Notes under the pieces: model-generated
The model's input: only the letters and a program-made list of their open reading frames with translations
What the model was told of the DNA's origin: nothing
Databases searched by the model: none
Translations under genes and position numbers: made by a program
Shown here: positions 24,601 through 34,895 of the stretch, in pieces
Numbering within the stretch: position 1 is the first letter of the stretch
Layout: each line of letters opens with the position of its first letter
Source of the DNA: Pocillopora verrucosa
Taxonomy: Eukaryota > Cnidaria > Anthozoa > Scleractinia > Pocilloporidae
Direction of reading: 5' to 3'
Assembly (NCBI RefSeq): GCF_036669915.1
Contig: NC_089313.1
Span: 8,455,126-8,519,125 of the forward strand
Length of the DNA stretch: 64,000 nt

Positions 24601-26072
24601 CCTGAATCATCCCCTGAAAATTGTCAACATAAACATAAGAAAACATGCACTATGCATCCAGAAAAAGATACATGTAAGCAATTTCTAGATACTTTAAGAG
24701 TATAATATGCTAATGTGTTTAGAAAAATATATTTATTAACAATCAATTAACTCATTAAACCATCATGCATTGTGTCACTTGAATGTGAATGTGAAAATGT
24801 AGTTGACTGCAGCACATTAAAATAGATTCTTGATGCTCAGGTACACTTTTTTGAACACATGTTTTTGTTAATGCATGAGTATTACCTACAGGTTCAGGGA
24901 GGATGGCAATTGGTATACATGTGACAAGTGATTAAGGACAAAATTTATACATGACACATTTTTTTTTTTTAATGGTAAGCATAAGTTGTGAATTTCTGAA
25001 CCAGTGTGAGGAGTGACATGTGTGAGTGTGAGTGTGAGGAGTGACATGCCTCCTGAAATATATGTGACCCATGAATTTTCCCTTTCATTTTGTGAAAACC
25101 TCATGATTTTCTTGAAAGTTTGCACACTAGAAGAGCATTCTCAGGACCCACTTCCATATCCTCTTAGCACCTGCCACTTTTCACCAGATTCTTGTCCCCT
25201 TGTTTAGTCTAATTTCAGTTTACTAGCCACTAACAGCCCCAGCTGCAGCCCTTAATTTCCTATATTCACACTTCCACACTTTGCCTTCAATCTCATTCTT
25301 CTAAATCTTAATCTGGAGCAATTAAAAATCCAAATTGTTAAATATCAGCATGGAATAAGTCAATAACGATAAAAACAACATTTTGATTTCGTTGCAAATT
25401 TTAAGTACTTGCTGCTCTACAGGTGTTGTAGAGGTGTTGCCTACCATCAGCAAAATGTGCAAAACGAAAAAAACCGATAGAACATTGTTTTCTGCCTGGC
25501 AACTGCCTAGCTTACCAACGAGGTGGCGTGAGGGCCCTTAAAGCATTTTGACCGTTGCCAGCAGCAAGGACAATCTCACAAATTGTAAACTGTGTACATG
25601 TACACCACGTACCTTGGCCACCAATAGCAAATCGAGATCCATCTGGATGAATATCAACAGAAAATAGTGGTCTCCCTAGAAAAGAAAAATCAGCAAAGCC
25701 AATAACACTTTTCAATCGATTAGCAGTTTTTAACTAATCTCAGTTGACAACAATGTGGACGGGGCGCGTGTTCCAGATCAATTATGCGAGGTTCAAAGTT
25801 ACTCATACAAGGTTGGACACGCGCAAAAACCAAACAATTAAAACTCTTGAGTCGAATAAAAAAAGTTTAGAAATTGATTTTCAGAGAGATTCGTCAAGAG
25901 GTCAAAAGAATTTCCCAAGAAAACATGATTGAGGATTTGAACTGTCGCGCCAGAAGCTTAGATCACAGCTAGTTCCAAAGAAAACTAATTTTTTCTTCAA
26001 CCACTTACGTGTAAAATATTAATCTATAGTTTTACCTTCGTGTGAAACCCAGTTTGGTTTAAGGATTCGCAT
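6622..26072 (-). CDS. HIRA: HIRA, histone H3.3 chaperone subunit, 32 exons, 1000 residues
   Basis: HIRA deposits histone H3.3-H4 independently of replication, working in the nucleus with UBN1, CABIN1 and ASF1. Exons in transcript order: 26036-26072, 25613-25675, 24503-24613, 23475-23565, 23280-23374, 22219-22314, 20913-21241, 20420-20476, 18863-18913, 18431-18501, 18106-18211, 17193-17406, 16493-16563, 15736-15821, 14934-15042, 14421-14479, 13328-13548, 12531-12559, 12166-12279, 11989-12052, 11496-11589, 11208-11270, 10997-11095, 10543-10601, 10291-10396, 9598-9720, 9227-9302, 8718-8805, 8222-8276, 7717-7765, 7035-7080, 6622-6692. All introns are GT-AG, and phases agree throughout (3003 nt). 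Residues 13-369 are the WD40 propeller, with typical [18 protein letters not shown] and [18 protein letters not shown] motifs. The ASF1-binding B domain lies near 465-493 ([15 protein letters not shown]). A Ser/Thr-rich linker with a basic [17 protein letters not shown] patch follows, then the C-terminal Hira domain ending [17 protein letters not shown]. Length matches the vertebrate protein (about 1017). The start is the first ATG giving the conserved (K/R)xLKPNWV opening. Confidence 0.95.
6801..7010. mobile_element. MITE, CCCTTTACACCC family, in last HIRA intron
   Basis: This matches copies at 10625, 16153 and 23604: the opening CCCTTTACACCC, then GCATATTCTCCATACTGTTCT, GAGAATTTG, TTATTCTCGT and GGAGAAATTAGACGC. 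It ends in a degraded inverted copy of the opening. It sits between HIRA exons 31 and 32. Confidence 0.6.
10625..10830. mobile_element. MITE, CCCTTTACACCC family, in a HIRA intron
   Basis: It opens TTAACCCTTTACACCC and carries the family core ATATTCTCCACATTGTTCT and GGAGAATTTGTTT, closing near 10830 with a degraded inverted end. It lies between HIRA exons 23 and 24. Confidence 0.6.
13126..13190 (+). repeat. tRNA-derived SINE remnant
   Basis: A pol III B-box-like element (GAGGTTCGATTCTTC, about 13166-13180) lies 3' of AGAGCGTGGAACC, which resembles the tail of an A box. No cloverleaf closes, so this is a decayed SINE head, not a tRNA gene. It lies in the intron between HIRA exons 17 and 18. 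Confidence 0.35.
13677..14149. mobile_element. MITE with ~34-bp inverted ends (GGCCxGxCCAAACGC)
   Basis: The left end reads GGCCGGGCCAAACGCAAG then TAACATTTCAACGCA. The right end, reverse complemented, reads GGCCCGACCAAACGCACG then CAACATTTCAACGCA. Similarity continues inward (TTGxAACATTG). The element is about 473 bp with no coding frame of note, in the intron between HIRA exons 16 and 17. Confidence 0.7.
16153..16367. mobile_element. MITE, CCCTTTACACCC family, with both ends visible
   Basis: It opens TTAACCCTTAACACCC and closes AATAAAGGGTTAA, forming terminal inverted repeats. The core ATATTCTCCAAACTGTTCTC and GGGGAGAATTTATTTAGCAA matches the other copies. It lies between HIRA exons 13 and 14. 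Confidence 0.65.
16931..17030. repeat. GC-rich hairpin element in a HIRA intron
   Basis: The left arm ATGCACGGTTGACCCAAG-TTTCGTCGCCCCTT pairs with the right arm AAGGGGGGCGACGAAA-CTTGGGGCGACCGTGCAT, around a loop of about 30 nt. Weaker pairing continues outside to roughly 16912 and 17062 (TATCGGTGA against TCACCTGATA). It lies between HIRA exons 12 and 13. Confidence 0.7.
19294..20218. mobile_element. Foldback transposon, 919 bp, in HIRA intron 8, TAA target duplication
   Basis: The element (19297-20215) is an almost complete palindrome. Both ends start with CGGT and carry three tandem units of CAACTCGCCGACG. Next comes an inverted unit, and then arms of several hundred bp that match in reverse complement. 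Examples are the motif ACATTGGTGAACAT repeated on both sides, and TTTAGTAAAAAGCATTTCTT against AAGAAATGCTTTTTACTAAA. The centre near 19740-19830 is less symmetric. TAA flanks both ends (19294-19296 and 20216-20218), which fits a 3-bp target duplication of the PIF/Harbinger type; that superfamily assignment is inference. There is no transposase frame, so it would be non-autonomous. The left tip carries a few extra bases (AACCAG) missing from the right tip. Confidence 0.85.
21446..21580 (+). repeat. Dispersed repeat, copy 1 of 3
   Basis: Shares in order TATCAGCTTTAGAAACTCT, GGCCAACTTACATTA, TTGATAAAA and CACAGTTTCTTTAGAAA with 28655-28790, and in reverse orientation with 47311-47390. All copies are diverged. 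The parent element is unknown. Confidence 0.5.
21727..21830. repeat. Palindromic mini-element (GATAACGCTATCCAATGGAT)
   Basis: Left arm 21727-21750 and right arm 21807-21830 are reverse complements over 20 or more bases around a core rich in further CTATC/GATAG units. It can form a near-complete hairpin. It lies in the intron between HIRA exons 6 and 7. Confidence 0.65.
22899..23109. mobile_element. Intact MITE, TTAACCCTTTAACTC family
   Basis: About 211 bp, opening TTAACCCTTTAACTCCC and closing GAGAGTTAAAGGGTTAA, which are inverted copies. It has no coding capacity. It is the intact reference for the split copy at 4862-5433 and lies between HIRA exons 5 and 6. A partial related piece starts near 21593. 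Confidence 0.7.
23604..24252. mobile_element. MITE, CCCTTTACACCC family, split by a nested MITE
   Basis: The left part to 23781 carries CCTTTACACCCTAAC, ATATTCTCCATACTGTTCTC, GGAGAATTTGTTTAACAATC and TTATTCTCATGACC. The right part after 24219 carries GATGCCTGTCACTCCTAGGG, matching the ends of the copies at 6801 and 10625. The interruption is the element at 23782-24219. Confidence 0.6.
23782..24219. mobile_element. Nested MITE with CCATATTTATTC ends and TA target duplication
   Basis: The left end is CCATATTTATTCAGCTATAA (from 23784). The right end is its inverted partner TTATAGTTGAATAAATATGG (to 24217). TA flanks both ends, as expected for Tc1/mariner-type insertion. Inside, the motif TATGAGCC(C/G)AGACCC recurs. 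No transposase frame is seen. Confidence 0.75.
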
Positions 26073-27892
26073 CGTCTCAAATATTAAGAAAGATTATAAA
26101 AACAGCTGAGATGCGAACTTCAAACTGTCCATGCCACCATGTTTAATTACCAGCGTTTAATGTAGTAACCGCTGGACCACAATACCGCTGTTTACTCCCG
26201 CCCAGGTTACTTGCTCTTAAAGTTGCCATCTGTGTCGGTTTTAAAATAGGACCAAAGTAAGAAGCCAGGAAGCGTAAATTAACAAAACTAATTCAGAAAA
26301 ACTCATAGAAATATCCAAGCATTAAACTAGGGGAGATAAAAATTTCCGCTGTTTAACAACATTAATTCGGTTGTCGGTGTCTTATTATCTTTCTTTATAG
26401 AATAGGAAGCGACGTTGAAGAAACTTAAAAAATTAATTATTTCAAGGGTGATTACAGGCCTCTCTAAAGGATTTATATATTCTCTATGGAGTTGATCTCA
26501 TAGGTTCCCTTCACGCAAGGCTAGAGCTCTAAGAGGCTCTGTACGCGTGAGGCTTGGGACTGATGACGATTTTCCGTCCAAGCCTCGCGCGGCTTTGCCG
26601 CTAATTTTCGCGAACTAAAAATGCGTATAGACAATTAATGGCTAGCTGCTGAGTCATAATTACTGACCAGCTTTAGAAAAAACGCCTCGGGGTTATACGC
26701 GTTGAATTATAATGGACCAGCAAAGATTAACTCCTACAAATTAACAGCGACAGAAACTGCCCTGAACGCACCCACTTGATTAGTTCTTAGAACTATTTGG
26801 GTGTCCCAAACTCCACACAATTAACATAGTATTTAAACATTCTTTTCTACCTGTCCTTCTTTTATTTCTTAGATATCCTTAGTAACAATGAATCGAAAAT
26901 TATTTTGGTTTCTTTTTTCGTTTCCCTATTGCACTGTATTCTTTATATTAATATTTGTAACACTGCTGTACTAATTATCACCTCTAATACACTGTATTCG
27001 TGTGAGTTTAAATAAAATTGAAAAAATTAAAATTGAATTGAAGATTTGAATTGTATTCTTTCACAGCAGCACGCATTCGACATGAGACTTAATAAAACAA
27101 AAAAGGAAAAACTGCTTTTCCCCCTTTAGTTTTTTTTCTTTTCTACGAACTGGCAGTGTTATGCTCTCAATTAACAAAACCTTTATGCCGGCATAATCTT
27201 GTAACAAAACATCACCATGCCTCGGGGAGTTTGTTTTACTTTCATAATGATAAAATTAAACTAAACTTCTTTTGTAGCCAGTCACGTACACCATACACAG
27301 TGTAAACTTTCAATTTTTTTCGACGAATAAAAATACGGATAAAACAGCTCTTTTTCTACCGTCTTCATTCAGCTGACAGCTTTTAAGGTAAGTTTATCTT
27401 TAAAACATTTCAGTTCTTGTCCCTTGTAAAAGGCGAATACACTTTTGAAGATCAAATCAACTACGAATTGCATTTCTACAACCATAATAAAAACAAGGTT
27501 TAGGTAGAAATATCTGTTTCGATAAGTTTTTTTGCAAATGAAAAATATGATCGTTCTTAAAAACTTCAGTATTCTGTCGTAAGGTTACGTTCGCCATTCA
27601 AGCTCTTAAAGCGTTCAAACTTTGGTTTATTGGCTTACTGTCGCTAGTCTGATGGCAATAAAGCACCAAAATTTCCCGCCGTACCCCTCGCGAAGTCAGT
27701 CTAGAGGCAGGGATTATCCTATAGTTGCTGTACACATACATTAATGTGGCATTAGTCTCGCTTGGTTTAAACTAACTAAAGTGTGAGTAGTCTAGAGCAC
27801 TCAGTAACGCGGAATGGTTAGACGTTCAAAAAATGAAAAGGAAAAACAAGAACAAAACTTTTAAATAGCCTAGCCTCCCTCGATTCTGCCAC

Positions 27893-27965
27893 AGCTCAGT
27901 GGTAGAGCGTCCTACGGTCGTAGTTTCGAAACGGCCATAGGGAACCCTCGAAGTTCTTTTTTATC
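27893..27965 (+). repeat. tRNA-like SINE head (A box and weak B box)
   Basis: CAGCTCAGTGGTAGAGCGTCC is a near-canonical tRNA D-arm / A box. AGTTTCGAAAC about 20 nt later resembles the T-loop / B box. The acceptor stem does not pair and the anticodon arm is degenerate, so this is a SINE or tRNA relic. Confidence 0.45.
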
Positions 27966-28410
27966 GAGAATGTCTGAGTCATTCACTTTAACATCATCTG
28001 TCACTTAATCATGAGCATGTTCACCTCTTTCGTTAATTAATTCTTTCAAAAAGATCATTTATTTCAAGATGTTATGTAATTTTCTCAAACATCTCTTTGC
28101 CTCCGGACCAGCTGACTTTTAAACAGAAATCACTCAGCACCATTGATATGTAAAGTTAGTTGATTTGTGGCATGTCGTCGAGGTGCTTTTAATTCTTCCT
28201 TCTGCGAGTTTTACTAAACAGCCAGGTGCAAAATACGCAGGCGCAATAGCGGACGGAAATTTGATGTACTTATTTCGATGTAACTACGACTGAAAGAATG
28301 AACGTTTTAAGCAAGAGACTGGAGACAAGATTAAGTTGCGGACGGTTTCCTTTCCCTGTGTGAACATAAAATTTACTTAGAATCGGGAGAGGCAGAATAC
28401 ATGAAATGAT

Positions 28411-28459
28411 AATCGAGATCCATCTGGATGAATATCAACAGAAAATAGCGGTCTCCCTA
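28411..28459 (-). pseudogene. Stray copy of part of HIRA exon 2 with its splice acceptor
   Basis: These 49 bp match 25630-25678 at 48 positions: most of exon 2 plus the acceptor AG. The single difference is a synonymous CCA to CCG change. The copy stops inside the exon, so no splice donor follows. Flanking sequence does not match the exon 2 introns. It lies about 2.3 kb upstream of HIRA exon 1, on the same strand. Confidence 0.75.
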
Positions 28460-28654
28460 TGAATGGAAGGCAACCCATTAAATCGAATGTATGAAAAACT
28501 CTGAAAATGAATCATGTCAAAGTTTTTGAAAAAAAATTTTCCTTTTCGATTAGAGAGCAATCATCAGCTTCATTGAATTGCTTGAGATGATATCGATCGA
28601 CATCCGCCGATTTTCATCGACTGGCATGAATGAAAACTGACGAGTGGCTAACGC

Positions 28655-28790
28655 TCGAAGCATCAGCTTCAGAAACTCTTAACGGTGGCCGATTTACATC
28701 GTCAAATCGATTGATAAAACCTGATTATCTTGTTGTATTCCTCATCGACACGGCACAACAGATTCTTTAGAAACTTACCCCCAAAAATGA
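28655..28790 (+). repeat. Dispersed repeat, copy 2 of 3
   Basis: Contains CATCAGCTTCAGAAACTCTT, GGTGGCCGATTTACAT, TTGATAAAACC and CAGATTCTTTAGAAACTTA, matching copies at 21446 and (reverse) 47311. It is probably an end of a widespread coral retroelement, though the parent is not identifiable here. Confidence 0.5.
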
Positions 28791-30360
28791 TATAGGTCAT
28801 TTGAATACAGTAGTGAGTGAGCCTACAATAAAAAGTGTGATAGTTTTGAGCATTTGAGTCATGAAAATAAGCGGCGAAGCCGTGGGAGGAATGGAAATGT
28901 GTAGGAAGATTCGTCACTCATAGTAACGCCCGACATTTTCAACAAGCCCCCGAATAAACCTTCGGCTACGCCGGCCAAATACAAATCATCCTAGCATCAA
29001 GGGAGTCAGAAATACCAACCATTCAGGTAGAATTACGTTGCGACACTTTATGTTGAGGTTTACCTTACACTGGGGAATTAATCAGGCAAACAGATGATCA
29101 TAAGTGAATTTCCTTACCATGCAATTAATCCAAATGCACCATCTTCCTTTACATCCTTACTGCGCATAACTAATCTCTGTTTCTAAGATGAAGTGTTAAG
29201 TGTCACCCGAATTGGTTTGTTCCACTTTGATACTAATATTTCATACCGACGTTATCAAGGCCATATTCAGTTTGCCAGTTAGAGTGAAAAGGCTATACAT
29301 AACTATATCCTTACTGTAATATATAGATTTAGCTAAGCCTAAAAGCGGAGCTCGACTAAATTTATGAAACATTACCAGTGTAATTGATATTGAAGGACTG
29401 GACTTCTTATCGATGGACGCAAGACCTCTTTATTAATTATTCAAACTAGTGCAACATCAAGACAAGCGACTAGGTCCTGCTTGTGATGGGAAAAAAGATT
29501 GAGGGTACTCTTTAATTTGGCAACCAATATAGGATTTTTGGTTATGTTTTTGAAAAATGCCAAGTGAGTTACTCATCATCAAAAATAGGAAATTGGAGCA
29601 AGTTAAAACTTATGAGGTTTTTAACAATTTACCGAAATGACATTGCGAATCGGAGAGAGAAGTAACCAGTTTAAAATGAATTTCTATTCTAAAACGGCTT
29701 TATTTCCTGCAAACTTTAAATATTTATAATTAATATACCTTAATTTTATGGTAAAAGAAAGATATGAATTAAGCCTTCAGACGACTAGAGTCAGTCTGTG
29801 GTTAACCACTCTCGCCGATTGATGATTAAGAAGAAAACTAATCATTCATCCTCTCAACTGCACAGAAAATCATTAATTTCTACCTCATTACGGTAATATG
29901 AATGTAATATGTTTTTTATTAAACCATTCACCTGTGATGAAGTCAGAGCATCGAAAGGACAAAAAAAAAATTTTTCACAGCTACCAAATACGAGAGAATT
30001 ACTGTGAGATCTCTAAATTATCAGCGCGATAAAAGATATTTGTCGGAGAAATATATAGGACACCAGTGATTAAAAGAAGTATTAATGATTCGGTGAATTT
30101 AGACCACTGTTCAGAGCCATTTGAAAAGACACCTGTATAACATGTAATTAACCTAAGAAAAACAAGCTAATGTTTTCCTTTGAGATCATCAGTTTTTAAC
30201 AAGGCTATTCAACAACCAAGTATTTGAAGCAGGTGATGTTGGTTTGTTCATGCGCATTCAATTTACACCAGGCTAGTTATGAGTAGTACGAGGTTGAAGT
30301 CAGCTCAAATATAACACACCCACAACACCTTCACTTCTTCTCAGCAGCTTTCCTTATAGG

Positions 30361-31594
30361 ATGAACCTTCGCGTTTTTTTCTGTGTAACGGTCATTTTTG
30401 CTGCGGTTCTTGCCCATGTGACCGCGATGTCTGTGCGTGAAGCAAACGGGCCATGGCGAAGAAATGAAGGCAAGTTATTGTTTAAGTTGTATAAATTTCG
30501 AGGTTGGGGGCACGCTTATTTTCAAAAAAAAAAGTTGGTAAATCGACTCCTAAATTCACAAAGATATCGTTGTTGTTCCAACAAAGAAAAGAGGATCATT
30601 GGAAATCTTAGGAGTGGTAAATTACAAGATACGAAATACAGAACCAAATTGGTGGCGGTTACTCTAACATCGCGGATCGGTGTGTCCAAAAAACATTTTG
30701 CATTTATGAATATTCAAAGTCGAAATTCTTCAATTTGCTCGCAAGTAAGTTCCTTCAAATTTATGAATGTCTTTTATTGTAAAGCTTTGATCGGTGAAAA
30801 TATCTATGTTCAAGCCGCTATTTTCCTGTGAATTATCTCGAACTGGGAAACTATTTCACTCGCAATAAACGATAAAGATGCACAGTCATGAATTTGTTAT
30901 TTAGGTTGTTGATTTTTCTTTAATTTTTCCCGATGAGAAAAGAAAAAATGTCTTTGTCTTCTGGCCCTATTTCTACGACTACCGAATCTCATTGTCTCAT
31001 TGATGTGATCTCATTTCTTCCTCTTTATATCAATTTAGTAGGAGACTTGGATCTAGGGAAAAGAGGTTAGTAAGAGTTAAGACGTTCGCATTTTATTTTC
31101 TGTGAGGTAGTTTCCAAAGTGTTTATAGTCGAGTTTGCTCCAGCGTCTCGACCATGATATCAGTATTTTCATTGCCATACAATACTATATTTAATTGTGG
31201 TAGTTTTATTGCAATATCGTGGTGAAGTAAATGAAAAGACTGAAAAAACATCCCAACCAAGTTTTATCGTCATGGAAATATTAATTGGCCTCGTTAAGGC
31301 GTAAAAGGGGCAGCATAATTTCCCATTGGAGCGGAGATTCAGTTTGTTAATAAGCTTTTACTTCTAATTTGTGGAGCGATTCTCCACGACGGCGTCAATT
31401 GAAGTAATTCATCAAAAGAGATTATTGATAGTGTGCATGTTTTTAAAATTTTTAACGAATGATTTCCAGCCTGTCGGGATCGGTATCCAATTTGCAAGCA
31501 ACCAAGGTATGCCAAGATCTGTAGCCAGAGGAACAATCCGAGTCACGCTTTCGTTCAGATTCGATGTCGCAGAACATGTGGACTTTGCGGATGA
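30361..31594 (+). CDS. Secreted ShK-domain peptide precursor A (3 exons, 85 residues)
   Basis: Exons 30361-30469, 31042-31065 and 31470-31594 join in phase 1 each time (258 nt). Exon 1 encodes a signal peptide with a hydrophobic core (residues 4-20). Exon 2 is a 24-nt microexon ending in Lys-Arg, a likely processing site. Exon 3 encodes a six-cysteine domain with spacing C-x6-C-x8-C-x14-C-x3-C-x2-C and stop TGA, the ShKT pattern of cnidarian secreted peptides. The region between cysteines 3 and 4 lacks a Lys-Tyr pair. The first intron appears to begin GC (AAG/GCAAGT), a rare but valid donor. The plan matches gene B at 34896. The family includes potassium-channel toxins and non-toxic secreted domains; which applies here cannot be told from sequence. 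Confidence 0.85.
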
Positions 31595-31872
31595 GGTAAG
31601 AGAATCGCGAATTGATAACACATTATCTCTGTGGAAAAAGTCTGCGGTTATATAATCATATTACCTCAGCGACATCGTAAAGCGGCGTTTTTTCGAATTT
31701 GATATCAAGCAGCGGTCTCTTCGCCAGCCGGCGCCATCATATTTCACCAATCTGGTCACCGACATCGAGAGGAGAGCCCAGTTACTGGAGGCAGAGAAAG
31801 CCATTTTATCTTAGGCTATAGGAGGGAACAAAACATTCGTTAGATTTTCCTGTATAATGGGGCTGCAGGTGA

Positions 31873-31878
31873 AATAAA
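31873..31878 (+). promoter_or_regulatory. Candidate poly(A) signal, ShK gene A
   Basis: AATAAA about 280 nt after the stop codon of the first ShK-domain gene. Confidence 0.4.
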
Positions 31879-34800
31879 TGTGTTTCTGTTTCATCTTTAG
31901 GTAAACTGTGAGCTCGTCTCAAGACAAGAAAGGCTTGGTGTCATGTTATGAATAGCTGAAATGTAATCAGCACTTCGCGTAGCCATTTGGATAAAAAGAA
32001 TACTTATCATCTAAAATATTTCTTTAAGTTGCTCTAGGAAAACTAGTTTGAATTCTATTAAAGTACATTACCATTTACATCACCTAAATCAATGGTCTCA
32101 ATTGACTTTTATTTTTAACGATCATTTCCTAAATGTATTTTGTCTATCCTAAACCCAAATGATACTCTCCTTAAATAACAAAAGCTGAGGATACACTCGC
32201 TATTTTTGTTAACCTTATTACGGTCTGCATGATAATCCTCAGCATAAAATGTATCGCGCTACCTTTACTTTTGAAAGTAGAAGAATGTTCCTGCCGGCGA
32301 GGTCGAAGTATGGTGGCACTTGGGTGAATAATCATGAATGATAATACGGAGCTTTCGCTCGCTCCCTCAAAAGGATGTTTTGTCTAGTTTTACTTACATT
32401 CTATGCCCCCTGGATGTTTCAATTGTTTGATTAAAAAAGCTGTTTTAACTTTAACACCCACAGCCATTCCCTTTTAATATCTAAGTTGTCTTACCAAGAA
32501 CTCCTCACTGAGAAAAACACCACCCTCGCACAAAAACGACATTAGAAAAATAGAATTCGAGCAGAAAAATTGACAGGGCTCTTCTCAACGGGCTATGGAT
32601 GTCTTTCTATTTTGAGACTGACTAAAAATATAACCCGAATACTATAAAATATGTATGTAAGAGATAAAGAGAAATACAGATATGAAGAAGTGGTTCCTAT
32701 TTGCTCAGGTGATAATAAGCTTTCGATAGCTTTTCTCTCATGCGTCAAAGATAACGACAAAGAAAGATGTGGGTTAACATTTATGAGGAAAGCGAATGGT
32801 AATAAAGAATTCAACTTTTTATGCGCATCCTTAAATTTTTTGGCACGTCAGTAGTGGGTAGAAATTCTAAGCTTAAAAAAGATGGCGATGAAACTCAAAT
32901 GGGTTTAACTAGCTTCTTCCTGAATTTTCTCAACTGAACCGTTCTTGCTCGAGAAGCATTGTGGGGAATCCGATAGAGTACTTAAACGCCATGACAATTA
33001 GCTTGTTGATAAAACTACTCTAGAAGATGTAGTTTAGTGCCTGGGGATTACCAATAGGAAAAACACGGACAGGTAGACGCCTTGACGCATTTAGCATATG
33101 CGTTATAACCAAGTGCAAGCTGTGAGGTCGAGATAATTGAAAATTGGCTGAGTTTTCAACCTTTCCTTTTTTTGCGTTTGATGACGATGAGCGATTTTCT
33201 TATGGGAAAAAAACTGAATGAATTCGTGTTTCTTTCGTTTGACCCACTGTCTATATGTATTTGCGATGCGATTGCCATGGAAACTTCTAATGAACTAATT
33301 TGTTTATTACTTCAGATGGAGTTTTCTAGAAGGTTAGGAAGTCTGTTCTGAACCGGCTGCAAATAATGTTTTGTTCGGCAGGATCAAGCGGCCAATGTCA
33401 ATCAATCTTACCCACTCGTACAGGCGGAGTTAGCCCCATATAGAAAGGGAAGTTTACATCTAATGCGCTCGCCATGCACGAATATTTCTTTAAACAAACA
33501 TTATTATGTAGATTAGACTGATAATAAGTTACACGCTTCCCCTTTACACAACCGAATCGATTGTATGTGAAAAGAAATTCTTAAAAACTCTTTTGTTTTT
33601 TTCATCAAAATATTAGAAGAATCGGCTGTGGAAATAACTTGGCGAAGATGAAAATTTGAAAAGGGAGTCGCTGCGCAACCCAAAAAAATATTAACACCAT
33701 ATTCCTTATGTTTTGTCTACTTCCACTCGCAACACACACGCTCAGGGGCTCAATTCTATATATTTAGTGTACATAGTGAGGGTAAGCAATAACAAAAGGC
33801 ATGAACCACTTTAATTCACAGAGTAACAATGAGAATTTGGGTTTCCGGACTGCAAAGACGCTTTACCGACAAAAACTAAATTTTCCTTTTTTGAAAGATT
33901 TACTCGATAGATAATGGAAACAGACCCTTAGTCAACAGTTGGAGATGTTTGAATTAAAATAACAAAAAGAACTGTTCTTAAAGTTTATAAACAGACATGG
34001 CCAGGCTCGTTCCCCGTTGTCTTGTAAAACGGGAAGTTTTCCGTAAAGTTAACACTCTCTATGTTTCCCGACAAAGGCCTTGTCAAAATGATGTGAAAAA
34101 TGCGAAAAGAAGGCTGATAACAAACGATGGTGGTTATCCTGTAGAAATCAAATCGGCGAACAATCAAACGCTTCAAGACAGCGCAAAACAAATTGAAACT
34201 CAAATTCTCAGCGGGAATTTAAACCGCTTGTGAACGCATTTTTTTCAGAGCGTACAAAAATTATTACAATAATGATAATAAACATCTTCGGTCCACGCAC
34301 ACGATGATTCTATTGGTATGTAAAACGATAGGAAAACATATTATTTGGGTTATAGATAGACATCTCTGTTTTTTTTTTCATTTTTCTATACAGCCCTTGA
34401 AATTGTCGAAGTGATGTTTTTAACAATTTTGATTTTGATGCTGTCCTGTTTGCACCAGATGTTCGCGAAATAATCAACATAGTAGCCAGTAATTAGTCTT
34501 TTTACCTTTAGAGCCCTGCAGTCAATATACAAACTCTTGTTGTTGATCTTTACTCATTGCTTATTGTACCTTTTTGGTAATTTACGCCTTAAAAACTTTC
34601 TTTGATGTCGAACCGCGCCTATATCTCATCTTTTTATTACGTTTACGGTTCGTTATAGCAATTATAATTTTACCTTGATCGTGTCTGGTTGAGCCTTAAA
34701 TCAGGTAGATAATCAGAATTGTTTTGAATCTCAAGCCGTACACTTTCAGCAGGAGACGACACCAGTTGCGAACTGTAAATCTGAACACAGATATAATCTT

Positions 34801-34895
34801 TCCAATTAACTACATACCTGCAGTACTCTCACGATACACTTCACCACTCCTGCTCTGGCAAAGTTGCGTACTCCGTTCAGGTGCCTGTAATAAAG
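31879..34895. other. Intergenic DNA between the two ShK genes
   Basis: No gene is supported. I looked for a further six-cysteine exon or signal-peptide exon between the two copies and saw none. Short open frames at 32593-32854 and 33985-34233 overlap on both strands and are dominated by simple composition. Confidence 0.45.

Larger units (their letters stand above)
26073..30360. other. Intergenic DNA upstream of HIRA, with scattered repeats
   Basis: No gene could be supported. The stretch includes the HIRA upstream region (no clear TATA box), a low-GC block at 26800-27100 and several small repeats listed separately (27893, 28411, 28655). Imperfect inverted GC-rich pieces occur at about 26510-26600 (CACGCAAGGCTAGAGCTCT and GCGTGAGGCTTGGGAC). 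Confidence 0.5.

Noticed and set aside
25005..25048. GTGAGGAGTGACATG repeated twice with GTGAGT units between
   Set aside because: A short local duplication of simple sequence in a HIRA intron; no further copies seen.
27893..27965. Possible functional tRNA gene
   Set aside because: A good A box but no pairing acceptor stem and a degenerate anticodon arm; classed as a SINE relic.
30470..30831. Read-through of ShK gene A exon 1 as a 156-residue protein
   Set aside because: Composition changes abruptly after codon 36, and the three-exon structure with matching phases explains the locus better.
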